Assembly: GCF_001613125.1 (NCBI RefSeq)
Contig: NZ_BDBT01000004.1
Coordinates: 186,001 to 250,000 of the forward strand
Origin: Nocardia shimofusensis NBRC 100134
Lineage (GTDB): Bacteria; Actinomycetota; Actinomycetes; Mycobacteriales; Mycobacteriaceae
Length of the DNA: 64,000 nt
Direction: 5' to 3'
The position numbers and the translations under genes were made by a program. Under the pieces are notes generated by a model that was given only the letters and a program-made list of their open reading frames with translations, did no database searches and was not told the origin of the DNA. The stretch's first letter is position 1. The number at the start of each line of letters is the position of its first letter. Positions 54,845 through 63,538 of this stretch are shown piece after piece.

Positions 54845-55249
54845 TCAGGCCAGTCCGGCCAGCAGCTCGCGGCACGCTCGCACACAGCGGTGACATGCCT
54901 CGGCGCAGATCCGGCAGTGCTCGTGGTGCCCGGCGTGCCGGTCGCATTCGCGTCCGCACTTGTCGCAGGCCACGGCGCAGGCCTCCAGCAGTGCCCGGGT
55001 GGTGGCCGCGCCCCCGCCACGGCGGGAGAGCACCGCGGCGGTGGCGGCGCAGATATCGGCGCAGTTCAGGTCCGCGCGGATGCACGCCCGCAGGTCGGCG
55101 ACTGTCTTCTCGCTCAGGCAGGCGTCGGCGCAGAGAGTGCACGTCTGCGCGCAGTCCCGGCAGGCCTCGAGGCAGGCGACCAGTTCTTCCGGTGCCGCCT
55201 GCTCGGTGGTAGCGGGGTGGCTGTCCATCATCGCGGCAAGAGTGCTCAT
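54845..55249 (-). CDS. Cys-rich four-helix-bundle copper-storage-like protein (DUF326)
   Basis: The 134-residue protein contains 18 cysteines, mostly in CxxC, CxxxC and similar helical spacings (CLEACRDCAQTC, CDKCGREC, CRICAEACHRC), plus His residues near the C-terminus. This is the pattern of Csp/DUF326 four-helix bundles that store Cu(I) inside the helix core. No signal peptide is seen, suggesting cytosolic storage. Confidence 0.88.
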   Translation of the reverse strand: MSTLAAMMDSHPATTEQAAPEELVACLEACRDCAQTCTLCADACLSEKTVADLRACIRADLNCADICAATAAVLSRRGGGAATTRALLEACAVACDKCGRECDRHAGHHEHCRICAEACHRCVRACRELLAGLA

Positions 55250-55443
55250 ACGATCATCGCCCTTCTCCCGCGTCGCGTGCCCCGCGTCGCGGTGCTCGAG
55301 GTGGAGACGGCGGGCGCGTCGTGTCGCTCCACAGCCGCCGGCTGTCTGGATACGCGCTACCCGGACTCGGGACTCTCACACCTGGTTCGGTCGGGTCTGC
55401 CGGCCCCGCGGCGTGGTCAGCGGGCACTGCCGGATGAGCGCTG

Positions 55444-56211
55444 TCAGGGAGTCGCCACGCCGCGCCGCGCCAGGATCGAGGCCATCGCGGCCGCTGCCGC
55501 CCGCACCGACACGGCATGAGCCTCGGGCCGGAAGCGGGTGGTCGGACCGGTCATCGAGATCGCCGCCAGCGGATGGTCCTCGGCATCGAGAACCGCCGCC
55601 GCGACACAGACGATGCCCGTCGTGGACTCCTCGTATTCGTAGGCGACGCCCTGTTCGACGATTCTGTCGAGCTGGGCGCGCAGCAGTCCCGGCCCGGTGA
55701 CCGTGCGGGGAGTGAGCCGTGGCAGCGGCCCCGCGAGGACCCGTTCGATGGTCCGGGGCTCGGCATGGGCCAGCAGCGCCTTGCCGATAGCGGTGCAGTA
55801 CAACGGCATACGACCGCCGACCCGGGACGGGGCGCGCGCCTGACGGTGTCCGCCGATCTTGCTGATGTAGACGACCTCGTCCCCGTCGAGCACGCCCAGG
55901 TGCACGGTCTCCTGAGTTCGGGTGTACAGGTCCTGCATGAAGGGGACCGCGACCTCGAGCAGGGTCCGCTCGGCGGCGGCGCGCATACCCAGCTCGAACA
56001 GGCCGCGCCCCAGGCGGTAGCCCTGCGGTGAGGCGGTGAGCCAGCGTGCCGTCACGAGGTCTCGGCAGACCCGGTGCACCGTGGTCTTGGGAAGACCGGT
56101 CCGGCGGGCGAGCTCCGACAGTCCGACCGCTCTGTCGTCCGGTGCGAAGGCTTCGAGAATGTGCACGACCCGGCCCAGGACGGATCGGTCGTCCAGCTGC
56201 GATGTGCTCAT
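55444..56211 (-). CDS. IclR-family transcriptional regulator
   Basis: The 255-residue protein has an N-terminal winged helix (LSELARRTGLPKTTVHRVCRDL) and a C-terminal ligand-binding domain (about 85-250). The start is ATG 56211 with GAGGA ten bases upstream; a GTG nine codons earlier is possible. It is divergent from the hydratase-aldolase operon 112 bp away and is its likely regulator, as IclR proteins commonly control aromatic or steroid breakdown genes. Confidence 0.9.
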   Translation of the reverse strand: MSTSQLDDRSVLGRVVHILEAFAPDDRAVGLSELARRTGLPKTTVHRVCRDLVTARWLTASPQGYRLGRGLFELGMRAAAERTLLEVAVPFMQDLYTRTQETVHLGVLDGDEVVYISKIGGHRQARAPSRVGGRMPLYCTAIGKALLAHAEPRTIERVLAGPLPRLTPRTVTGPGLLRAQLDRIVEQGVAYEYEESTTGIVCVAAAVLDAEDHPLAAISMTGPTTRFRPEAHAVSVRAAAAAMASILARRGVATP

Positions 56212-56323
56212 GGTGGCGATGTCCTCGATTCGGTCCACTCAGTGGAACACAGTAGTGGGCCGTCGGGCCGCGGCGTAGTGGACTGATGGGCATTCAGATG
56301 TTTGTAGTGAGAGGAAGGCCCGG

Positions 56324-57166
56324 ATGCCCACCAGTGCCGATATGGTCGGTGCCGCGCGTGTCGACGATTCCGTCGTCGCCACCGCCGCGGACCGATTGAT
56401 CGCGGCGGCCACGACGGGACGGTCGTGCGCCCCCCTGCGGGAACTGATCGGCCCCGACGACGTCGCGACCGCCTACCGCATCCAGGAACGCTTCAACGCG
56501 GCCCGGCTCGCCCGAGGCGTGACGATCGTCGGCCGCAAGATCGGCGCGACCTCGGCGGCCGTGCAGCAGCAACTGGGCGTGGACCAGCCGGACTTCGGCG
56601 TGCTGTTCTCCGACATGGCCTACGACGACGGCGACGAGATCGACATCGCGCGGCTGCTGCAGCCGAAGGCCGAGGCCGAGGTCGCGTTCTTCCTCGCCGA
56701 GGATCTCGCCGAAGGCCCGCTCGATGTCGCGCAGTGCCGGGCGGCGGTCGGCTGGGCCACCGCGGCGCTGGAGATCGTCGACAGCCGGATCACCGACTGG
56801 GACATCTCCTTCGCCGACACCGTGGCCGACAACGCCTCCAGCGGCGTGTACGTCCTCGGCGCCGCGCGCGTGCGGCTCGACGAGTTCGAGCCGGTCGAGG
56901 TCACCATGAGCATGAGCATCGACGGCGAGGTCGTCTCCACCGGCGACGGGGCAGCCTGCCTGGGCGATCCGTTGAACGCGCTGGCCTGGCTGGCGCGCAA
57001 GGCGCGGGAGTTCGGCGAACCGTTGCGCAAGGGGCAGGTGATCCTGTCCGGGGCGCTCGGCCCGATGCGTCCGCTGCACCCGGGGGCGAGGGTCACCGCC
57101 ACCATCGACGGCGTCGGCACGGTGTCGGCGTCCTTCTCCACCACACCGGAGGTTCCCAGTGAGTGA
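56324..57166 (+). CDS. hsaE: 2-oxopent-4-enoate hydratase (MhpD/HsaE type)
   Basis: The 280-residue protein is of the MhpD/fumarylacetoacetase-like family: [17 protein letters not shown], a metal-binding KAEAEVAF and the DNASSG stretch. It hydrates 2-oxopent-4-enoate or a homologue to 4-hydroxy-2-oxoacid. AGGAAGG precedes the ATG, and its end overlaps the next gene by 8 bp. The trio hydratase-dehydrogenase-aldolase in this order is typical of lower meta-cleavage pathways, including steroid degradation (hsaE-G-F). Confidence 0.92.
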   Translation: MPTSADMVGAARVDDSVVATAADRLIAAATTGRSCAPLRELIGPDDVATAYRIQERFNAARLARGVTIVGRKIGATSAAVQQQLGVDQPDFGVLFSDMAYDDGDEIDIARLLQPKAEAEVAFFLAEDLAEGPLDVAQCRAAVGWATAALEIVDSRITDWDISFADTVADNASSGVYVLGAARVRLDEFEPVEVTMSMSIDGEVVSTGDGAACLGDPLNALAWLARKAREFGEPLRKGQVILSGALGPMRPLHPGARVTATIDGVGTVSASFSTTPEVPSE

Positions 57167-58130
57167 GCAGGCCGATCGCACCAAGGTCGCGATCATCGGA
57201 TCGGGCAATATCGGCACCGACCTGATGATCAAGGTCATCCGTCATTCCCGCTTCCTGGAGATGGGCGCCATGGTCGGCATCGACCCCGAGTCCGACGGCC
57301 TGGCCAGGGCGGCTCGGCTGGGCGTGCCCGTCACCCACGAAGGCGTGCAGGGTCTGATCGCCATGCCGGGGTTCGACGACATCGAGATCGTGTTCGACGC
57401 GACCTCGGCCAAGGCGCACCAGGTCAATCACGACCTGCTGGCGCCGCTGGGCAAGCGGCTGGTCGATCTGACACCTGCCGCGATCGGCCCGTTCGTGGTC
57501 CCCGCGGTCAACCTCGAGGACCATCTCGACGCGGTGAACGTGAACATGGTGACCTGCGGCGGTCAGGCCACCATCCCGATCGTGGCCGCCGTGTCGCGGG
57601 TGGCGCCCGTCGCCTACGCCGAGATCGTGGCCTCGATCGCCTCCAAGTCCGCCGGACCGGGCACCCGCGCCAACATCGACGAGTTCACCGAGACCACCTC
57701 GCACGCCATCGAGGCCGTCGGCGGCGCCGAGCGCGGCAAGGCGGTGATCATCCTCAACCCGGCCGAACCGCCGCTGATCATGCGCGACACGGTGTTCTGC
57801 CTGGTGAGCGTCCCCGACTCGGATTCCCACGACCGCATCCGCGCCTCGGTGACGAAGATGGTCGGCGAGGTGGCCGCGTATGTGCCCGGCTACCGACTCA
57901 AGCAGGAAGTGCAGATCGATCCGATCCCGTCCGATCAGCCGGTGCACACGCTGCTGGCCGACGGCTCGGCAACGGTGCCGACCCATCGGGTGTCGGTGTT
58001 CCTGGAAGTCGAGGGCGCCGCACACTACCTGCCCGCCTACGCGGGCAATCTCGACATCATGACCTCGGCCGGCCTGCAGGTCGCCGAGCGGATCGCGCAG
58101 AACACCCAGCAGAAGGAGACCCTCCGATGA
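57159..58130 (+). CDS. hsaG: Acylating acetaldehyde dehydrogenase (MhpF/HsaG type)
   Basis: The 323-residue enzyme has [13 protein letters not shown] at the N-terminus and the catalytic Cys in [13 protein letters not shown]. It turns the acetaldehyde or propanal released by the aldolase into the CoA ester, with channelling between the two proteins. It overlaps the hydratase by 8 bp and the aldolase by 4 bp. Confidence 0.95.
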   Translation: MSEQADRTKVAIIGSGNIGTDLMIKVIRHSRFLEMGAMVGIDPESDGLARAARLGVPVTHEGVQGLIAMPGFDDIEIVFDATSAKAHQVNHDLLAPLGKRLVDLTPAAIGPFVVPAVNLEDHLDAVNVNMVTCGGQATIPIVAAVSRVAPVAYAEIVASIASKSAGPGTRANIDEFTETTSHAIEAVGGAERGKAVIILNPAEPPLIMRDTVFCLVSVPDSDSHDRIRASVTKMVGEVAAYVPGYRLKQEVQIDPIPSDQPVHTLLADGSATVPTHRVSVFLEVEGAAHYLPAYAGNLDIMTSAGLQVAERIAQNTQQKETLR

Positions 58131-59146
58131 CCCCGACGGTGTTTGTCCAGGACGTCACCCTGCGCGACGGCATGCACGCGGTCCGCCACCGGATCACGCC
58201 CGAGAACGTGGGCAAGATCGTCGCGGCGCTGGACGCCGCCGGTGTCGACGCCATCGAGGTCGCCCACGGCGACGGTCTGGCGGGCGGCTCGGTCAACTAC
58301 GGTCCCGGCTCGCACAGCGATTGGGCCTGGATCGAAGCCGCCGCCGCCAATCTGAGCCGCGCCCGGCTGACCACCCTGCTGCTGCCGGGCGTCGGGACGG
58401 TCGAAGACCTCCGGCGCGCCTACGATCTGGGCGTGCGCTCGGTGCGGATCGCGACGCACTGCACCGAAGCCGATGTCTCCGCCCAGCACATCGCGACCGC
58501 CCGCGAGATCGGCATGGATGTCTCCGGCTTCCTGATGATGAGCCACATGGCGCCGCCCGCGGAACTCGCCGCCCAGGCCAAGCTGATGGAAAGCTATGGC
58601 GCGCACTGCGTCTACGTCACCGACTCCGGCGGACGGCTCACCATGGACGGCGTGCGCGACCGGGTCCGCGCCTACCGGGACATCCTCGACGAGGGCACCG
58701 AAATCGGCATCCACGCCCACGAGAACCTTTCGCTGTCGGTGGCGAACTCGGTCGTGGCCGTCGAGAACGGTGTGTACCGGGTCGACGCGTCGCTGGCCGG
58801 TCACGGCGCGGGCGCGGGCAACACCCCGATCGAGGCGTTCATCGCGGTCGCCGATGTGCTGGAGTGGAAGCACGGCTGCGATGTGTTCGCCCTGCAGGAC
58901 GCCGCCGACGACCTGGTCCGTCCCCTGCAGGACCGGCCGGTGCGCGTCGATCGCGAGACCCTCACGCTCGGCTACGCCGGGGTCTACTCGAGCTTCCTGC
59001 GCCACGCCGAAGCCGCCAGCGAGCGCTACGGCATCGATGTGCGGACGCTGCTCATGGAAGCGGGTCGGCGTCGTCTCGTCGGCGGCCAGGAGGACATGAT
59101 CGTCGACATCGCGCTGACGATGGTCGCCGAGCGGCAGTCCGCCTGA
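58127..59146 (+). CDS. hsaF: 4-hydroxy-2-oxovalerate aldolase (MhpE/HsaF type)
   Basis: The 339-residue protein is a DRE-TIM aldolase: [12 protein letters not shown], ending the catalytic loop, and [13 protein letters not shown] with metal-binding His residues. It cleaves 4-hydroxy-2-oxoacids to pyruvate and an aldehyde, and pairs physically with the preceding dehydrogenase. It is the last gene of the operon, 19 bp from the convergent MerR gene. Confidence 0.95.
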   Translation: MTPTVFVQDVTLRDGMHAVRHRITPENVGKIVAALDAAGVDAIEVAHGDGLAGGSVNYGPGSHSDWAWIEAAAANLSRARLTTLLLPGVGTVEDLRRAYDLGVRSVRIATHCTEADVSAQHIATAREIGMDVSGFLMMSHMAPPAELAAQAKLMESYGAHCVYVTDSGGRLTMDGVRDRVRAYRDILDEGTEIGIHAHENLSLSVANSVVAVENGVYRVDASLAGHGAGAGNTPIEAFIAVADVLEWKHGCDVFALQDAADDLVRPLQDRPVRVDRETLTLGYAGVYSSFLRHAEAASERYGIDVRTLLMEAGRRRLVGGQEDMIVDIALTMVAERQSA

Positions 59147-59165
59147 ACCCGCACGGACTGCACGG

Positions 59166-59537
59166 TCAGGCTTCGCGCGCCCGGTCGTCGAGGGCGCTCT
59201 GAAGTGCGGTGTTCGTCCGGTGCGCGTCGGCGAGCTGGTCTTCGAGGGTGACGATGCGGCAGGCCGCCTCGAGAGTGTTGCCGTTGTCGACCAGCTCGCG
59301 GACGCGGGCGGCGATGCGCAGCTGATGGCGGGAGTAGCGGCGGTGCCCGCCCGGCGAGCGTTGCGGTGTGAGCAGCTCGCCTGCGTCGAGGCCACGCAGA
59401 AACGCTGGGGTGACTCCGAGTATCTCCGCGGCGCGACCCATGCTGTAGGCGGGGTAGTGGTCGTCGTCCAGCCGATCGGTAGCGCCGTCGCCGGGGCGGG
59501 TCAGGCCGTCGCTGGGGTGGGTGTTCGATTGCTGCAC
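59166..59537 (-). CDS. MerR-type small transcriptional regulator
   Basis: The product has a MerR-like winged helix (YSMGRAAEILGVTPAFLRGLDAGELL, then GGHRRYSRHQL) and a short C-terminal coiled coil, without metal-binding cysteines. I prefer GTG 59537 (123 residues), preceded by GAGAGGCG; a GTG at 59624 would extend the protein through a perfect 12-bp hairpin and gives a non-family N-terminus. It lies alone, so no clear target is seen. Confidence 0.82.
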   Translation of the reverse strand: MQQSNTHPSDGLTRPGDGATDRLDDDHYPAYSMGRAAEILGVTPAFLRGLDAGELLTPQRSPGGHRRYSRHQLRIAARVRELVDNGNTLEAACRIVTLEDQLADAHRTNTALQSALDDRAREA

Positions 59538-59562
59538 AGCGCCTCTCGGAATCAACGCCCGC

Positions 59563-59591
59563 AGGCCCCGGCGCGCTGAGCGCCGGGGCCT
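59563..59591. terminator. Perfect 12-bp hairpin, possible terminator or attenuator
   Basis: The arms AGGCCCCGGCGC (59563-59574) and GCGCCGGGGCCT (59580-59591) pair perfectly across a 5-base loop. There is no T tract, which is common for actinobacterial hairpins. It sits just upstream of the preferred MerR start, so on the minus strand it could act as a leader attenuator. Confidence 0.45.
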
Positions 59592-59643
59592 GGGATATAC
59601 GGATGGGAAATCAATCTTGCTCACCGGCCGAGGGGGCCGGTGT

Positions 59644-59836
59644 CCAGTGCCGTTCGAAGCACTGGCTGGAACACGAAACTGGTAGGCGACTACTCAGTGA
59701 CCACCACCTCCTGCACTGCCGGACTTTCTCGGACGACTTGCTCCCGCTGCCCCTCCGGCGGTCCGGCCGACTGCACCGGATTCTTGCCTCCGCCGGAGGG
59801 GTGGGGACTTCGTTGCTCCGGGCAGCTCGCCTGCCC
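59644..59836 (+). other. Hairpin-rich structured stretch upstream of bioY
   Basis: Three perfect inverted repeats follow each other. CCAGTGC (59644-59650) pairs with GCACTGG (59659-59665). CCCCTCCGGCGG (59750-59761) pairs with CCGCCGGAGGGG (59790-59801), with a nested TCCGG/CCGGA. GGGCAG (59820-59825) pairs with CTGCCC (59831-59836). No known riboswitch consensus could be fitted on either strand. It may be a long 5' leader, a small RNA or a terminator set. The whole 59625-60044 gap contains no convincing gene. Confidence 0.4.
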
Positions 59837-60005
59837 GGCCACTGGACTTCTCATTCGGACGAGAGCGACTGTAGTACGACTGATCGAGAATGTCTACATC
59901 CGCCACGACAGATTTTTTCCCCTGTCGGAAACAGAGCCTCGGGGCGCATCCGGGAGGCCGAACGCGGTTTCGCCTGCTCCGCCGGTGTTCGTGCTGGTCT
60001 GCTAC

Positions 60006-60022
60006 CTTGAACGCCGTTCAAG
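60006..60022. promoter_or_regulatory. BioQ-like operator CTTGAACGCCGTTCAAG
   Basis: A perfect 7-bp inverted repeat with a 3-bp spacer, 22 bp before the bioY start. The TGAAC-N3-GTTCA core resembles the TGAAC-N3-GTTAC motif bound by the TetR-type biotin regulator BioQ in mycobacteria and corynebacteria. The regulator itself is not in the window. Confidence 0.6.
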
Positions 60023-60044
60023 TTCGTAGTACGGAAGGTCATCG

Positions 60045-60623
60045 ATGGACGGCGTCGAGAACTCGCGGCGGGTCGGGTTCACCGGCCGGGACATGGCGCA
60101 GGTCGCCGTCTTCGCGGCATTGATCGCCGCGCTCGGCCTGCCGGGCGCGATCACGGTGGGATTCAGCGGCGTCCCGATCACGCTGCAAACCCTCGGCGTC
60201 CTGCTGGCCGGGGCGGTGCTCGGCGCCCGCAAGGGGACCGCGGCGGTGGTGGTGTTCATCGCGCTGACCATCATCGGCCTGCCGTTGTTGTCGGGCGGGC
60301 GCACCGGCCTGACCGCGCTGGCCGGTCCCAGCGCGGGGTATCTGATCGGCTGGATTCCGGCCGCGCTGGTGATCGGCGTGCTCACCGAGCGGATCCTGCC
60401 GAGGTACCCCGTGGCGCTCGGCCTGCTGATCAATGCCTTCGGTGGGCTCGTGGTGATCTACCTGCTCGGCACGGCCGGACTGTTGCTGCGCACGGATCTG
60501 GGCGTGCGCGAGGCGATCACCGCCAACGGCGCGTTCATCCCGGGCGATCTGGCGAAGGTCGTGGTGGCGACGGTGGTGGCAAAAGGCGTGCACCGGGCGT
60601 ATCCCGGTGTGGCCGGTGCTTGA
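60045..60623 (+). CDS. bioY: Biotin ECF transporter S component BioY
   Basis: The 192-residue protein has six hydrophobic segments and the BioY signature region VPITLQTLGVLLAGAVLG with the following PSAGYLIGW. It binds biotin in the membrane and pairs with BioM and BioN encoded further on. GGAAGG lies six bases before the ATG, and the BioQ-like palindrome just before that suggests biotin control. Its end overlaps the acyl-AMP ligase gene by 17 bp. Confidence 0.95.
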   Translation: MDGVENSRRVGFTGRDMAQVAVFAALIAALGLPGAITVGFSGVPITLQTLGVLLAGAVLGARKGTAAVVVFIALTIIGLPLLSGGRTGLTALAGPSAGYLIGWIPAALVIGVLTERILPRYPVALGLLINAFGGLVVIYLLGTAGLLLRTDLGVREAITANGAFIPGDLAKVVVATVVAKGVHRAYPGVAGA

Positions 60624-61737
60624 CCCACTGCGGGGCCGGGTCGACGACCGGGCCGCCCTCGATCTCGACGGCCGGGCGCTCACGTACCGGGAACTCGCTC
60701 GGGCGATCGAGGAATACAACCGCGCCCACTCCGGCGTGCGGGTCTACGACGCGTCTGCGCTGTCGACGGCGGAGGCGCTGATCTGTGTCTGCGCAGCCGC
60801 CCGGCGCGGCATTCCCGTCCATGTCGAGAATCCCGAGGTGCGCCCCGCGCGCGAGAGCATCCCCGCCGAGGCGCTGCTGTTGGTGGCGACCTCCGGTTCG
60901 ACGGGTGCGCCGCGCCCGCTGGCTCGGACCGCGCGGTCCTGGTACGACAGCTTTCCCGCGTTCTCCGTGATCAGCGGGGTGCGCGCCACCGACCGGGTGC
61001 TGCTGACCGGCCCGCTGCACGCGACGATGCACCTGTTCGGCGCATTGCACGCGCTGTGGAGCGGAGCCTGCGTGACCGACGACGCCGGCACCGCGACGGT
61101 CGTGCACGCGGTGCCCGCCGTGCTGCGGGAGGTCCTCGCGCGCGCCCCGCGCCTGCGCACGGCGATCGTCGCGGGGATCGCCCTGGACGCCGGAGCCGTC
61201 GCCGCGGCCGGGGAACTCGAGATCGTCGAGTACTACGGTTCCGCGGAGGTCTCACTGGTGGCCGCGCGCCGGGTGCCCGAGCCGCTGCGGGTGATCGACG
61301 GTGTGCACGTCGAGGTCAGGGACGGGCTGCTGTATGTCCGCTCGCCCTACACCGTCCTCGGCGCGCCGGACTGGTTCCCGGTGGGCGACCTGGCCGAATT
61401 GCGCGCCGGCGGCGAGCTGGTCGTGCGCGGACGCGGCGACGGCGTGGTCAATGTCGGCGGCGCCACGGTGGTGGCCGAGGACGTGGAGCGGATTCTGGGC
61501 GGGGTGGACGGGGTGAGCGCGGTTGCCGTGATCGGTGCTCCGCACGAGGTCTTCGGCGAAATCGTCACCGCTGTCCTGGAACTCGACGCATCCGCGACGC
61601 TGCCCGCGGTGCGCTCGCGGGCCCGCGCCCTGTTGAGTAAAGAGGCTGTGCCACGTCGCTGGATCACTCTGCCCGCGCTGCCGAGGACGGCCTCCGGCAA
61701 GGTGGCGCGCGGTGATCTGAAGAATATGGTCCTATGA
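60607..61737 (+). CDS. Short acyl-AMP/acyl-CoA ligase in the biotin transport operon
   Basis: The 376-residue ANL protein is compact: ATSGSTGAPRPLAR nucleotide motif, YYGSAEVSLVA, a hinge around DGVVNVGGA and the C-terminal lysine in ASGKVARGDL. It is about 130 residues shorter than normal acyl-CoA ligases, mostly at the N-terminus. It is embedded between bioY and bioMN with overlaps on both sides, so its substrate is probably linked to biotin or a precursor such as pimelate; this is inference. Confidence 0.87.
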   Translation: MWPVLDPLRGRVDDRAALDLDGRALTYRELARAIEEYNRAHSGVRVYDASALSTAEALICVCAAARRGIPVHVENPEVRPARESIPAEALLLVATSGSTGAPRPLARTARSWYDSFPAFSVISGVRATDRVLLTGPLHATMHLFGALHALWSGACVTDDAGTATVVHAVPAVLREVLARAPRLRTAIVAGIALDAGAVAAAGELEIVEYYGSAEVSLVAARRVPEPLRVIDGVHVEVRDGLLYVRSPYTVLGAPDWFPVGDLAELRAGGELVVRGRGDGVVNVGGATVVAEDVERILGGVDGVSAVAVIGAPHEVFGEIVTAVLELDASATLPAVRSRARALLSKEAVPRRWITLPALPRTASGKVARGDLKNMVL

Positions 61738-62861
61738 GCCGCACCCCCGTCCTGATCGCCGCGCGCCGCACCCCCATCGGCACCGCGGGCCACGGCTTCG
61801 CCGACCTGACCGTGACGGATCTGGCCGCTCCGGTGCTGCGCTCGGTGCACGAGACGGTGCGCGAATCCGGCATCGACGCCGACGTCGACGATGTCGTGCT
61901 CGGCAATTGCCTCGGCCCCGGCGGCGACCCCGCCCGGGTGGCGGCCCTGCGCGCCGGGCTCGGCGTCGAGGTGCCCGGCGTGACCGTGGACCGGCAGTGC
62001 GGTTCCGGCCTGGACGCGGTGATGCAGGCGGTGACCAGAGTGCGCGCGGGCGACGACGATCTGCTGCTCGCCGGCGGCGTGGAGTCGGCGAGCACCGCGC
62101 CGTGGCGTTTCTGGCCGCCGGTCGGCGACGCCGAGCCGGTGCGCTACACCCGCGCGCCGTTCGCGCCGCCGGAATTCCCCGACCCGGACATGGGGGTGGC
62201 CGCCGACGACCTCGCCAGGAAGCTCGGCATCGGCCGCGAACGCCAGGATGCCTACGCGGCCCGCTCCCACGCTCTGGCCGCGGCGAGCGACTTCTCCGCC
62301 GAGATCGTCCCGATCGGCGGGATCGAGCGCGATCAGCGCATCCGCGCCGGGATGACGGCCGAACGGCTGGCCCGCCTGCGCCCGAGCTTCACCGCCGACG
62401 GGACCTCGACGGCGGGCAATTCGTGCGGCATCTCCGACGGCGCGGCGGCCCTGGCGGTCACTACCGAGGAACGGGCGGCGGGCGTGCCCGCGGTGCGAGT
62501 GCTCGGCTGCGCGGTCGCGGGGGCGGACCCGGCGCTGCCCGGACTCGCCCCGGCTCCCGCGATCGCGAAACTGCTGCGCCGCACCGGTTTCGCGATCTCC
62601 GACCTGGGAATCGTGGAGATCACCGAGGCCTTCGCCGCCGTGGTGCTCGCGGTCGCCGACGAACTCGGCATCGACGAATCGCGGATCTGCCCGCAGGGCG
62701 GCGCTATCGCCATGGGCCATCCCTGGGGCGCGTCGGGCGCGATTCTGCTCGTGCGCCTGGCGAGCCAGATGCTGGCCCACGACGGCCCGGAGCTGGGACT
62801 CGCGGCTTGCGCCATCGGTGGGGGACAGGGGATCGCGATGCTGGTGGAGAAGGTGGCGTGA
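61734..62861 (+). CDS. Thiolase (acetyl-CoA acyltransferase family)
   Basis: The 375-residue thiolase has the nucleophile Cys in DRQCGSGLDAV, the GHPWGASG His and the second Cys in CAIGGGQG, all intact. It overlaps the ligase and the bioM gene by 4 bp each, so it is truly part of the biotin uptake operon. Ligase plus thiolase suggest CoA activation and chain shortening or building of a biotin-related acid. Confidence 0.92.
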   Translation: MSRTPVLIAARRTPIGTAGHGFADLTVTDLAAPVLRSVHETVRESGIDADVDDVVLGNCLGPGGDPARVAALRAGLGVEVPGVTVDRQCGSGLDAVMQAVTRVRAGDDDLLLAGGVESASTAPWRFWPPVGDAEPVRYTRAPFAPPEFPDPDMGVAADDLARKLGIGRERQDAYAARSHALAAASDFSAEIVPIGGIERDQRIRAGMTAERLARLRPSFTADGTSTAGNSCGISDGAAALAVTTEERAAGVPAVRVLGCAVAGADPALPGLAPAPAIAKLLRRTGFAISDLGIVEITEAFAAVVLAVADELGIDESRICPQGGAIAMGHPWGASGAILLVRLASQMLAHDGPELGLAACAIGGGQGIAMLVEKVA

Positions 62862-63538
62862 GCGAGATCGTCTTCGACGGGGTGGGTCACCGCTACGGCG
62901 AGCGGCATGTGCTGCGCGCGATCGACCTGCGCTTGACCGAACGCCGCGTCGGCATCATCGGCGCCAACGGCTCGGGCAAATCGACGCTCGCCAGAATGAT
63001 CAACGGCCTGCTCAAACCGACCTCCGGCACGGTCACCGTCGACGGGGTCGACGCCGCGCGCAAGGGCGCGCAGGTGCGCCGCAAGGTCGGATTCGTCTTC
63101 ACCGACCCCGACACCCAGATCGTCATGCCGACCGTCGCCGAGGACCTGGCCTTCTCCCTGCGCCGAAGCGGGCTGGACAAGGCGCAGATCGCCGCGCGGG
63201 TCCAGGAGATGCTGGCGCGGTTCGGCCTCGAGCACCATGCCGATCATCCCGCGCACCTGCTCTCCGGCGGGCAGAAGCAGTTGCTCGCCATCGGCGCGGT
63301 ACTCATCCGCAGGCCGTCGGTGATCGTCGCCGACGAACCGACCACCCTGCTCGATCTGCGCAACGCCCGCACCGTCGCGGCGGCGCTGGACGCGGTGGAT
63401 CAGCAGGTCATCGTGGTGACCCACCAGCTCACCCTGCTCGACACCTTCGACCGGGTCGTCGTGATCGACGACGGCGCGGTCGCCTTCGACGGCGCCCCCG
63501 CCGATGCCGTGCCCGCCTACCGTGAGCTGGTCGGATGA
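62858..63538 (+). CDS. bioM: Biotin ECF transporter ATPase BioM
   Basis: The 226-residue ABC ATPase has Walker A GANGSGKST, the signature LSGGQKQ, Walker B VIVADEP and the switch His in VVTHQL. It matches EcfA/CbiO proteins that energise ECF importers. The GTG start overlaps the thiolase stop by 4 bp. Confidence 0.94.
   Translation: MSEIVFDGVGHRYGERHVLRAIDLRLTERRVGIIGANGSGKSTLARMINGLLKPTSGTVTVDGVDAARKGAQVRRKVGFVFTDPDTQIVMPTVAEDLAFSLRRSGLDKAQIAARVQEMLARFGLEHHADHPAHLLSGGQKQLLAIGAVLIRRPSVIVADEPTTLLDLRNARTVAAALDAVDQQVIVVTHQLTLLDTFDRVVVIDDGAVAFDGAPADAVPAYRELVG

Noticed and set aside
59640..59760. Minus-strand GAGAAAGTCCGG resembling part of RNase P RNA
   Set aside because: Only one short match; the other conserved RNase P regions and the expected length are missing.
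59832..59846. GCCACTGG resembling a B12 box, suggesting a cobalamin riboswitch
   Set aside because: The rest of the cobalamin aptamer could not be fitted on the plus or minus strand, and the downstream gene is bioY.
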